This document shows positions 1 to 7,982 of a DNA stretch of 64,000 bases, piece after piece (the first letter of the stretch is position 1; each line of letters starts with the position of its first letter). The DNA lies in assembly GCA_021325145.1 (NCBI GenBank), contig JAJPHR010000060.1, positions 30,409 through 94,408 of the forward strand. The letters are read 5' to 3'. This DNA is from Verrucomicrobiota bacterium. Its GTDB lineage: Bacteria; Verrucomicrobiota; Verrucomicrobiia; Limisphaerales; Pedosphaeraceae. The translations under genes were made by a program, and so were the position numbers. The notes under the pieces were generated by a model, which saw only the letters and a list, made by a program, of their open reading frames with translations, did not search any database and was not told where the DNA came from.

Positions 1-1002
1 CTCCCACGAAGGCTGGTCAGGCAGCGTCACGGCATCGACCGCGCCCCGGCCACTGATCTGGACTTTGATAGTTATGGGATCGCCGACGGCGACGTTGGTG
101 GGGCTGACGTTCAGGTTGAGTGAAAAACTGCCGACTGCGCCCTTAAAGTTCGCGGGAACATTTTCCTTTGGCAATGGCAGGGCCTGGACCGAGGCTGGCT
201 CACTCTGGAGGCTGATGGTTTGCCAGTCAGCGATTTCACCGAAGAACGTGCGACGGGCGTTTGGCGCGGGAACATTCAGCGACATCACGGCCGGCCCGAT
301 GTCCAATTTTCCGGCTTTTGCCGCCATGACGTACGTCTTAAACGTAATCAGGTTGTAGCGCAGGTTGTTGAAGATGGTCTGAGACTGGGTTGGCTGAAGC
401 ATCTTGCCCAAGGTGAAGCCCTCTTCCTTGAAGTGGGGCATTTCGGCCAATTTGCCCATTTGAACATACAGTTGAATTTCGATCGGAAGAATTTCTCCCA
501 AATAAACCTGGGGCTTCGGCACCAGCAGCTTCAAGAAAGCGCCGCCGGGGTTGGCGGGTTGGCCGGGCGCGGCGGGAGGAGTGCCGGGTTTCTGGACTTT
601 CAGTTTAAGTGGATTGCTTTTGAGTGTCTCATTACCAACCTTGGCGGCCAGGGCGGGAATGGTGATTTCGCCCGGCTGCGCGGCGGTAATGGCATAGGCG
701 TAGGAAACGGTGGACGATACCTGGCCGTTTACAACGCTGATCTGGCTGGACTGACCGACGCCGCCGACCTGGAGATTGGGGATAGGGGGCAGATTCGGCG
801 CTCCGCCCGGGTCGCCTCCTTCGAAAGTCAGGGTGAGCGTCGTGCTTTCGCCCAGCGTAATGGTGTCGCGGTCCAGGGAGGCGGTGAAACTCGCCGCGTT
901 GGCCGCGAAGGTAAGCGCCAGCGACAGCAGAATTCCCAAGTACAAAACCGCGCCGCCTCGCGAACGGAAGCGAGGGCCGCGACTTGCTCTGGTTTCAGGC
1001 AT
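1..1002 (-). CDS. batD: BatD-like protein, 3' end outside window
   Basis: The minus strand reads open from the left edge to an ATG at 1002 (334 codons, no stop), so the C-terminal part lies outside the window. A hydrophobic stretch near residues 18-36 (VLYLGILLSLALTFAANA) looks like a signal peptide. The mature part begins with a beta-rich segment (SFTASLDRDTITLGESTTL) and later has GEILPIEIQLYV and ISGRGAVDAVTLPDQPSW, the pattern of the BatD/oxygen-tolerance family, whose repeated periplasmic beta-sandwich domains accompany the BatA/BatB von Willebrand proteins. The other bat genes sit about 50 kb away at 50.8-56.6 kb, so batD is detached from them. TTG and GTG codons lie in frame just upstream, but the ATG already precedes the signal peptide. 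Confidence 0.82.
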   Translation of the reverse strand, partial: MPETRASRGPRFRSRGGAVLYLGILLSLALTFAANAASFTASLDRDTITLGESTTLTLTFEGGDPGGAPNLPPIPNLQVGGVGQSSQISVVNGQVSSTVSYAYAITAAQPGEITIPALAAKVGNETLKSNPLKLKVQKPGTPPAAPGQPANPGGAFLKLLVPKPQVYLGEILPIEIQLYVQMGKLAEMPHFKEEGFTLGKMLQPTQSQTIFNNLRYNLITFKTYVMAAKAGKLDIGPAVMSLNVPAPNARRTFFGEIADWQTISLQSEPASVQALPLPKENVPANFKGAVGSFSLNLNVSPTNVAVGDPITIKVQISGRGAVDAVTLPDQPSWE

Positions 1003-1218
1003 TGGCAACGGTCTAAACACTGCTTTCAACACACAGAGTTTTGCCTGCGGACTCCACGCGGCGCAAGTTTCATTCACTTAAACCCGCGCCCGGCGCCTTT
1101 GTCCAGCGGCAATCGAGGCGCCAGGAAGTCCGCCGACACGCTTTATGGACACGCCAGCGGCAAAATCGTTCGCTCAAAATGATTTGCCGGGCGTCCCAGC
1201 CGGCCTTAACTTACGGGC

Positions 1219-1782
1219 ATGACGGGCCATTCCAATCTTGCCGGATTCCAGGACCTCCTGGCCGCCGGTGGCTTGCCGGAGCTGGGGCCTGGGCCGCGCA
1301 AAGAAGTGCTCCCGCACGAACAGCTGGAGCCACCGCTGGAAAAGTTGCTTTCGGTAGCCGGTTTATCGTCCACCGCCAGTGATTTGGTTCGTGCCCTGAT
1401 TTTGTTGTGGCATGACCGCCTCGACGCCGCGCACAACATCGCCCAAGGAATTGAGAATGCCGATGGCAGCTTTGTCCACGGAATTGTTCACCGGCGTGAA
1501 CCCGATTACAGCAACGCCCGATACTGGTTCCGGCACGTGGGCAGTCACGACAGCTTCCCGAAAATTGCCGATGGAGTTGCGCGGCTGTTGCAATCGGGCC
1601 GGGGCGAGAAATTGAGCAAGGAATTAATCTCAAAAGGAGAGTGGGACCCGTTCGCATTCATTGACCTGTGTGAAAGCGCCGCTCGCAAGCCACCATCGGA
1701 CGACCAGGTAAAGCTGTTACGGGAGGTTCAAGGCATCGAGTCCGAGGTGCTGCTCGAACATTTCCTTGCCACTGGTGGCTAG
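1219..1782 (+). CDS. Conserved hypothetical protein, 187 aa
   Basis: Soluble protein without a signal peptide or membrane segment. The centre carries ALILLWHDRLDAAH followed by DGSFVHGIVHRREPDYSNAR and YWFRHVG, a His/Arg/Asp-rich block. I recognise this as a recurrent uncharacterised family in environmental bacteria but know no function for it. The block HGIVHRREPDY looks like an active or metal site, which is inference only. It is divergent from batD (217 bp between starts) and followed by a 306-bp gap, so it appears monocistronic. The ATG at 1219 is the only early in-frame start. Confidence 0.75.
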   Translation: MTGHSNLAGFQDLLAAGGLPELGPGPRKEVLPHEQLEPPLEKLLSVAGLSSTASDLVRALILLWHDRLDAAHNIAQGIENADGSFVHGIVHRREPDYSNARYWFRHVGSHDSFPKIADGVARLLQSGRGEKLSKELISKGEWDPFAFIDLCESAARKPPSDDQVKLLREVQGIESEVLLEHFLATGG

Positions 1783-2088
1783 GTGGATTGCCGATCGAAC
1801 GCGCCCCACATAATCAAGGGGTCGCGAATTCCGCCAGGTCTTGGAGTGGAGTGCGGCGCAAGGCGCCGCTTTCGAATTGCCTGCAGCGCACATCTCAGCC
1901 AGCGCGTTCCGCCCGCTATCCCCACCTTACCGGCAGGAATAAAGTTGAGCTGCGCTCTCCGCTCCACGGACGACGACTACAGACTTGCAGTCCGCGTTTG
2001 CTTCGACTATACAGCCCACGCGAGTTGGGGTTTGAGCTTCAAAGCTTGAACGACGCGGCTTGCGGGTGCTGTGTTTTCAATCTTCAAT
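1783..2088. other. Intergenic region with a short palindrome
   Basis: No credible ORF or RNA gene seen. It holds a GC-rich hairpin at 1853-1869 (GCGGCGC-AAG-GCGCCGC) inside a stretch that resembles other dispersed GC-rich elements of this window. The rest presumably contains the promoter of the FecR-TPR-barrel gene, but no clear -35/-10 pair can be assigned. Confidence 0.5.
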
Positions 2089-5000
2089 ATGAAGGCGTGC
2101 TGCGGAATTTCGGTCAGCGTACTGATATATATTGCGCTGGGATGCCTGCCCGCAGTTGGCCAAACCAATGGGAATCCTGCCCGCGCGGATTGCGTCGTCC
2201 TCACCGTTGAAGGCAAAGTGGAGGTGGTTCGCAAGGGCGGAACCGAATGGTCGGTGGCGGAAACCAATCAGGTATTGAGTTTCGGCGACCGCCTCCGGAC
2301 GGGACTGCGAAGCCGGGCGACATTGCGCTGGTCCGACCTGAGCGTGTTGCGCGTGAATCAGTTGACCAGCATGGAGATTTCGCCGCCGGAAAAAGCCGAC
2401 GGCAAGCCGCAATTGGATTTAAAATCCGGCGCCACCTACCTGTTCAGCCGTGAGAAGCCGTCCGAAATCCAGTTCCGCACGCCGACTGCCTCCGGCGCGA
2501 TACGGGGGACGGAGTTCAACCTTGCGGTCGCTGAAAACGGGCGCACCGAACTGGCGCTGCTGGACGGCGCGGTGGATTTGAAAAATGACCAGGGCGCATT
2601 GACGCTCAAAAGCGGGGAACAAGGCACCGTCGAGCAAAACCAGCCTCCCACAAAGACCGCCGTGCTCGATGCCATGAGCATTATCCAATGGGCGCTCTAT
2701 TATCCCGCAGTGGTTGATCCGGATGAAGTCGGCTTGGGCCGCGCTGAACAGGATACTTTGAGCGCATCATTGCGGGCTTATCGCGACGGTGATCTGCTGC
2801 TGGCGTTGAAAAGCTATCCCGGGAATCGCGAGCCGGCGTCGGAAGCCGAGTACGTGTTCCACGCCGCCTTGCTATTGGCAGTGGGGCAGGTGGATGAGGC
2901 GGAATCGGACCTTGGCCATGTCAAATCCGTTTCTGCGCCCGCGAACGCGATCCACGAATTAATTGCCGTAGTGAAAGGCCGGAGGCAGGAAAGCCTTTCG
3001 GCCCCCGCCAGCAGCAGCGAAGAGATGGCTCGCTCGTACACGCTGCAATCGCGCTCGCAGTTGAAGACGGCGCTGGAGGCGGCCCGCGCGGCCACAATAA
3101 AATCTCCCGCGTTTGGCGCGGCCTGGATCCGGGTGGCGGATTTGGAATTCAGTTTTGGCCGCGTCCCGGAGGCGTTAACCGCGCTCAGCAAAGGGCTGGA
3201 ACTTTCCCCGCGCAACGCAGAGGGAATGGCTTTGAAGGGGTTTCTGTTGAGCGCCGGCGGCCAGACAACTGAAGGGATGTCGTGGTTTGGCGAGGCAATC
3301 GCCGTCGATGGCGCGTTGGGCAACGCGTGGCTGGGACGGGGATTGTTGAAAATTCGCTGCGGCCGCATTTTTGAAGGGCGCGCCGACCTGCAGGTGGCGG
3401 CGACGCTCGAACCCCAGCGCGCGGTGTTGCGCAGCTATCTTGGCAAGGCGTTTGCGGCAGCCGGGGACAAAATCCACGCCGGCAAGGAACTGGCGCTCGC
3501 CAAAAAACTCGATCCCAACGACCCAACCGCCTGGCTTTATTCCGCACTGCTGATGGAGGAGGAAAACCGGGTAAACGAAGCCGCCAAAGACCTGGAAAAA
3601 TCCAAGGATCTGAACGGCAACCGCAGTGTCTTTCGGTCGACACTGCTGTTGGACCAGGACCAGGCGGTGCGGAGCGCAAATCTCGCGGCGATCTATCGTG
3701 ACGCAGGAATGTTCGACGTGAGCATCCAGGAGGCGTCGCATGCCGTCAACGCCGACTACGCCAACGCCTCCGCGCATCAATTTCTCGCGTCCAGCTATGA
3801 CTACATCAGCGACCCGAAATTCATCAACCTCCGCTACGAGACGGCGGCTTTCAGCGAGTACCTGCTGGCCAACCTGTTCGCGCCCGCGGGTGGCAACGGA
3901 CTGGCCCAAAATGTTTCGCAACAGGAATATTCCCGATTCTTCTCGTCCGACCATCTGGGTTTTTATTCGGACACGGAATATGCCTCGCACGGTGACTGGA
4001 GCCAGAACGCATCGCAATACGGCGTTTTCGGAAACACGAGCTATTCGCTCAACGGCGCTTTTAATTCGGAACGCGGCTTTCGCCCGAACAACGGGTTGAC
4101 GAACTGGATTTTCAGCGGCCAACTAAAAGAGCAAATCACACCGCAGGACAGCCTTTATCTCGAAGTGTCCACCTTTGACCAGCAATCGGGCGATTTGGCC
4201 CAGTATTACAGCCAGAGCCAGGCGAGCCTGACCGAACACGTGACGGAACGGCAGACCCCGAACCTTATCGTCGGCTACCATCACGAGTGGTCGCCGGGCA
4301 TGCACACCCTGTTCCTGGGCGCCCGCTTTGACGACACTCTGACCATAGGCGACACGTCCCCGCAACTGTTGTTCCTGCGCACACAGGAGAATCTCTTCAC
4401 CGGCGACACGAACGTTTCGGTGATCAACCCGGCATTTTTCTCCCTGGATTATCGCCGCAAGCTCACGGCCTACTCCACGGAACTGCAGCAAGTCTGGGAA
4501 AATGACAGCCAGACCCTTGTCGTTGGCGGGCGCTACCAAACCGCCCAATTCGAAACCGACAGCGAACTGATGCGCAACCTCGGCGGCCCGCAGACCATCA
4601 CGGCGCAGAACATCGATTCCGACCTCCACCGGTTCAGCCTTTACGCCTATGATTACTGGCGCATTGTGGATCAATTGCAGCTTACGGCAGGCGTCGCCTA
4701 CGATTGGTTGCATTACCCCCAGAACATTGACACGTCTCCGATCAGCAGCGCCGAGACGCATACGGATCGCGTTTCGCCCAAAGTCGGAATACTGTGGTCG
4801 CCTTGCAAAGACACTGAATTCCGGGGCATTTACACGCGATCACTCGGCGGTGTCTCGCTGGATTCCAGCGTGCGGCTCGAACCGACGCAGATTGCGGGCT
4901 TCAACCAGGCGTTTCGCAGCCTGATCCCCGAATCCGTTGAAGGACTGGTTCCGGGAACGCGCTTCGAAACTTTTGGCCTCGGCTGGAATCAGAAATTCAA

Positions 5001-5583
5001 CACTGGAACCTACGTTGTCCTCGACGGGCAGATTTTGAAATCCGACGCCACCCGGACAGTCGGCCTGCTGACCAATAGCAGCCTCTTCGGGCCGGTGGCG
5101 GATTCTCCATCCAGCACGCGGCAGTCGTTGAACTACAAAGAGAATTCGGTGTCGCTGGCGGTAAATCAGCTTGTGGGCGATGGCTTGGTATTTGGGGCTC
5201 GTTACCGGCTGACGGAAGCGGAGTTGGACGGCCAGTTTTTGGACATTCCGTCCGCGACGCCGGGAGTGCCCAACCAGGATGATTCGGCCACTCTGCATCA
5301 GGTGTGGCTCTATGGGATTTGGAATCATCCGTCGGGATTGTTTGCTGAAGCGGACGGGGTCTATTCGGTCCAGTCCAATCACGGCTATTCCGGCACGGAG
5401 CCGGGCGACGCCTTTTGGCAGGTCAATCTTTTCGCGGGCTACCGGTTCTGGAGCCGCCGGGCGGAGGCGAGAATCGGCGTGTTGAATGTGACGGACCGGG
5501 ATTACAAGTTGAACCCGCTGACGCTGTACAACGAACTGCCCCGGGAACGCACTTTCGTGGCCGGCCTCAGGCTTTTCTTTTAA
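2089..5583 (+). CDS. FecR-domain/TPR/outer-membrane beta-barrel protein
   Basis: A 1164-residue exported protein with three parts. A signal peptide (MKACCGISVSVLIYIALGCLPAVG) is followed by a FecR-type domain at roughly residues 30-185 (VEGKVEVVRKGGTEW, LSFGDRLRTGLRSRATLRW, FRTPTASGAIRGTEF). Residues about 215-570 are TPR-like helical repeats (AEGMALKGFLLSAGG, LRSYLGKAFAAAGD, TAWLYSALLMEEE). From about 595 to the end the sequence alternates aromatic and polar residues like a TonB-receptor barrel and ends in GLRLFF, a terminal Phe as in many BAM substrates. No plug domain or TonB box was recognised. A GTG at 2071 is an alternative start, but the ATG directly precedes the signal peptide. The gene is followed, 236 bp on and on the same strand, by a CHASE2 cyclase. 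Families are clear; the job is inference: an outer-membrane sensor or channel. Confidence 0.85.
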   Translation: MKACCGISVSVLIYIALGCLPAVGQTNGNPARADCVVLTVEGKVEVVRKGGTEWSVAETNQVLSFGDRLRTGLRSRATLRWSDLSVLRVNQLTSMEISPPEKADGKPQLDLKSGATYLFSREKPSEIQFRTPTASGAIRGTEFNLAVAENGRTELALLDGAVDLKNDQGALTLKSGEQGTVEQNQPPTKTAVLDAMSIIQWALYYPAVVDPDEVGLGRAEQDTLSASLRAYRDGDLLLALKSYPGNREPASEAEYVFHAALLLAVGQVDEAESDLGHVKSVSAPANAIHELIAVVKGRRQESLSAPASSSEEMARSYTLQSRSQLKTALEAARAATIKSPAFGAAWIRVADLEFSFGRVPEALTALSKGLELSPRNAEGMALKGFLLSAGGQTTEGMSWFGEAIAVDGALGNAWLGRGLLKIRCGRIFEGRADLQVAATLEPQRAVLRSYLGKAFAAAGDKIHAGKELALAKKLDPNDPTAWLYSALLMEEENRVNEAAKDLEKSKDLNGNRSVFRSTLLLDQDQAVRSANLAAIYRDAGMFDVSIQEASHAVNADYANASAHQFLASSYDYISDPKFINLRYETAAFSEYLLANLFAPAGGNGLAQNVSQQEYSRFFSSDHLGFYSDTEYASHGDWSQNASQYGVFGNTSYSLNGAFNSERGFRPNNGLTNWIFSGQLKEQITPQDSLYLEVSTFDQQSGDLAQYYSQSQASLTEHVTERQTPNLIVGYHHEWSPGMHTLFLGARFDDTLTIGDTSPQLLFLRTQENLFTGDTNVSVINPAFFSLDYRRKLTAYSTELQQVWENDSQTLVVGGRYQTAQFETDSELMRNLGGPQTITAQNIDSDLHRFSLYAYDYWRIVDQLQLTAGVAYDWLHYPQNIDTSPISSAETHTDRVSPKVGILWSPCKDTEFRGIYTRSLGGVSLDSSVRLEPTQIAGFNQAFRSLIPESVEGLVPGTRFETFGLGWNQKFNTGTYVVLDGQILKSDATRTVGLLTNSSLFGPVADSPSSTRQSLNYKENSVSLAVNQLVGDGLVFGARYRLTEAELDGQFLDIPSATPGVPNQDDSATLHQVWLYGIWNHPSGLFAEADGVYSVQSNHGYSGTEPGDAFWQVNLFAGYRFWSRRAEARIGVLNVTDRDYKLNPLTLYNELPRERTFVAGLRLFF

Positions 5584-5644
5584 GCTTGCGCCACCAACCC
5601 GCCGCGGTATGCGTTTAGCGCAACGAATCGTCGACACACGGCAA

Positions 5645-5755
5645 CATGGAGTCCCGCCTTCAGGCGGAACGGTGACACGCGGATGAGACCGACCGAGAAT
5701 TTTCCAACCTGCCCTTCAATGCGACAGCGCAGCCGGCTAAAGCCGGGACTCCATG
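5645..5755. repeat. Paired-hairpin palindromic repeat (family A)
   Basis: Left arm 5645-5667 (CATGGAGTCCCGCCTTCAGG...) and right arm 5733-5755 are imperfect inverted copies about 65 nt apart. Each arm is also a small hairpin: CCGCC-TTCA-GGCGG and CCGGCT-AA-AGCCGG. A second complete copy lies at 61553-61660, and half copies at 50691-50713 and 59989-60006. It sits in the leader of the CHASE2 cyclase gene. Confidence 0.8.
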
Positions 5756-5819
5756 CCCTTGAGGGTAACGCTAATCAGATACGCGCAACGGAAACAGGTC
5801 AGCACCGGACAGAACTGTC

Positions 5820-7829
5820 ATGAATCTCAACGTCAGATTTGGAAGAAGGCAATGGGCCGCCCTGTTCGGCGCGGCGCTGGCCATCGCGTGCGGAATCGGC
5901 CTGCACAGCTTCCGTTTTGGCGCTGGTTTGTCGCAGCTCAGCCTTGACCTTCTGCTAGTCAGTCGGGGCGACATCGCGCCACACGAGGCGGTGATTGTTT
6001 ATCTCGACGAAAAATCCTACGAGGCGCTGCACCAGCCCTTGAACGCGCCATGGGATCGCGCCCTTCACGCGCATCTCATTGACCGGCTTACAAAAGCCGG
6101 GGCGAAAGCAATTGTGTTCGACATCGTCTTCAGCGACCCCAACCCGGCAAACCCTGCCGCTGATCAGGCTCTGGCTGACGCCATGAAAGCCAGCGGCCGG
6201 GTTATACTTGGGGCGGACCATGTGCCGGCAGGACTCAGGTCTTATTTCATCCCGCCTTTTGATTTGTTGCTGGACAGCGCTGCCGGCATTGGATCGGTGG
6301 AGGTGATGCCGGACAGGGATTTGATTGTTCGAGAGCACACCCCGGAACAACAACTTCCGAGCCTAAGCCAGGCTGCGGTGGACCTGTTAAAGGCACGGGC
6401 CCCTCTCGACCCGAAAGCGAAACAAGTCAGTCGCTGGATGAACTATTACGGCCCGCCGGGATCGGTTCCTGGCGTCAGTTATTATGATGCGCTGGAGTTA
6501 GGCCGGGTGAGCGACGATTTCTTTCGCGGCAAGGCGGTGTTCGTTGGCGCACGCATCCTGACCAAGTTTGCGGGCGAACGCAAAGACGAATACCGCAATC
6601 CGTTTTCCTTCTGGGTTTCCGAGGATTCCGCGACCGGGCGCAACGCGATCTTCATTCCGGGTGTGGAAATTCAGGCCACGGCGTACCTCAACCTCGTTCG
6701 CGGCGACTGGCTGAGGCGCTTTCCCTTCGGCGCCGAAACATTCCTGCTCGCCTTGTTGGGCGCCAGTTTTGGGATTGGACTGGTCCTGTTGCGCCCCCTG
6801 CCGGCTGCGGGGCTGGCGTTCGCGGGACTCGCCTTGGTTATGATCGCCTGCTGGCTCCTGTTGCGCCATGCGTTGACCTGGTTTCCCTGGCTGATTGTTG
6901 CGGTGCAGATGTTCGTGGCGCTGGGCTGGTCGGTCTTGTTCAACTCGATCCAGCTTTACGTCGAGAAGCGGCTGTACCAGCATACATTAGGGCTGTATCT
7001 CTCGCCCAAGCTGGTGAAGAAGTTTTCCCGGAATTCCGCCTTGCTCAAGCCGGGGGCAAACAAGCATGAGCTGACACTGCTTTTCAGCGACATTGCCGAT
7101 TTTACTTCCATTTCCGAAGGGGTTGACCCGGACGCGCTGGCCGGGATGATGAATGAATACTTCCAGTTGTGCATCGCCCGATGCATCCATCGCACGGATG
7201 GCACCGTGGTCAAATACATCGGTGACGCCATCTTCGCCTTTTGGAACGCCCCGGAATTGCAGGAAGATCATGCGTTTCGCGCGTGCGAAGCCGCGCTGCA
7301 TTTCCGCAAGGTGCAGGTCAGAGCGGCCGATGGCCAGCTCTTGCGCACGCGCCTCGGCATTCACAGCGGCGAGGCGAACGTGGGCAACTTTGGCAGCGCG
7401 GAGCGGTTTGATTACACGGCGCTGGGCGAGAACGTCAACCTGGCTTCGCGATTGGAAGGATTGAACAAGCATCTTGGCACCGAATGCCTGATCAGCGGCG
7501 CAACCAAGGCGGAGATTGGCGACCGGCTGGTCACGCGCAAGGTCGGCAGCTTTCAATTGAAGGGATTTGAGAAACCGGTCGAGGTTTACGAATTACTGGG
7601 CTGGCCTGCGGAGGCGGAAGCCAGCCGACTGTGGCGGGAAACCTTTGAGCAGGCCCTGAAGAATTTCCAGGCCGGCGATTTCGAACTCGCCTTGATGGGA
7701 TTCCGACAAACACTGGCATTGCGCCCGGACGACGGCCCGTCGCGCCACTATCTCGCGCGTCTGGAGGAAATCGGCGGCCAACCCGTGCCCGTGGACTGGA
7801 CGGGCGCCACGATGATGAAGGAAAAGTAG
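5820..7829 (+). CDS. CHASE2-domain class III adenylate/guanylate cyclase
   Basis: Membrane-bound nucleotide cyclase of 669 aa. After a short N-terminal membrane anchor (WAALFGAALAIACGIGL) comes an extracytoplasmic CHASE2 sensor at about residues 35-290 (VIVYLDEKSYEAL, KAIVFDIVFSDPNP). Three hydrophobic segments lie at about 298-380, then a class III catalytic domain at about 415-595. Both metal aspartates are present (LLFSDIADF and YIGDAIFAFW), with the substrate Lys in VVKYIGD and the transition-state Asn/Arg in ENVNLASRLE. The C-terminal 65 residues look like one or two TPR helices. Whether it makes cAMP or cGMP cannot be settled; the Lys and the region before ENVNLAS favour ATP. It lies downstream of the FecR-TPR-barrel gene, and FecR/CHASE2-cyclase neighbourhoods are known in other phyla, suggesting a shared envelope signal. 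Confidence 0.93.
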   Translation: MNLNVRFGRRQWAALFGAALAIACGIGLHSFRFGAGLSQLSLDLLLVSRGDIAPHEAVIVYLDEKSYEALHQPLNAPWDRALHAHLIDRLTKAGAKAIVFDIVFSDPNPANPAADQALADAMKASGRVILGADHVPAGLRSYFIPPFDLLLDSAAGIGSVEVMPDRDLIVREHTPEQQLPSLSQAAVDLLKARAPLDPKAKQVSRWMNYYGPPGSVPGVSYYDALELGRVSDDFFRGKAVFVGARILTKFAGERKDEYRNPFSFWVSEDSATGRNAIFIPGVEIQATAYLNLVRGDWLRRFPFGAETFLLALLGASFGIGLVLLRPLPAAGLAFAGLALVMIACWLLLRHALTWFPWLIVAVQMFVALGWSVLFNSIQLYVEKRLYQHTLGLYLSPKLVKKFSRNSALLKPGANKHELTLLFSDIADFTSISEGVDPDALAGMMNEYFQLCIARCIHRTDGTVVKYIGDAIFAFWNAPELQEDHAFRACEAALHFRKVQVRAADGQLLRTRLGIHSGEANVGNFGSAERFDYTALGENVNLASRLEGLNKHLGTECLISGATKAEIGDRLVTRKVGSFQLKGFEKPVEVYELLGWPAEAEASRLWRETFEQALKNFQAGDFELALMGFRQTLALRPDDGPSRHYLARLEEIGGQPVPVDWTGATMMKEK

Positions 7830-7832
7830 GTA

Positions 7833-7971
7833 ATACTAATTCCAGCTTGAAACTGCACTTTGCCCCGCAGCTTCAAGACGGCCACGGATGCCGAATCAGG
7901 CCGGCTTTCTCATTATCTGCGGCCGTCTCCGAATCCGTGGGGAATAGTGCAATTCGAACTGCAAATAGTAT
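7833..7971. repeat. 139-bp imperfect palindrome between convergent genes
   Basis: Left arm 7833-7866 and right arm 7939-7971 are imperfect inverted copies (about 33 nt, sharing TGCAC and the CCCC end). An inner pair, CCACGGAT with ATCCGTGG, suggests a second stem. It fills the gap between the cyclase and the HYR protein, so it may act as a bidirectional terminator, or it may be a MITE-like element. Confidence 0.6.
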
Positions 7972-7982
7972 AAGCCGCAACT

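Noticed and set aside
220..1182. 320-codon plus-strand frame at the left edge
   Set aside because: Antisense to the batD reading, which has clear family motifs and a signal peptide.
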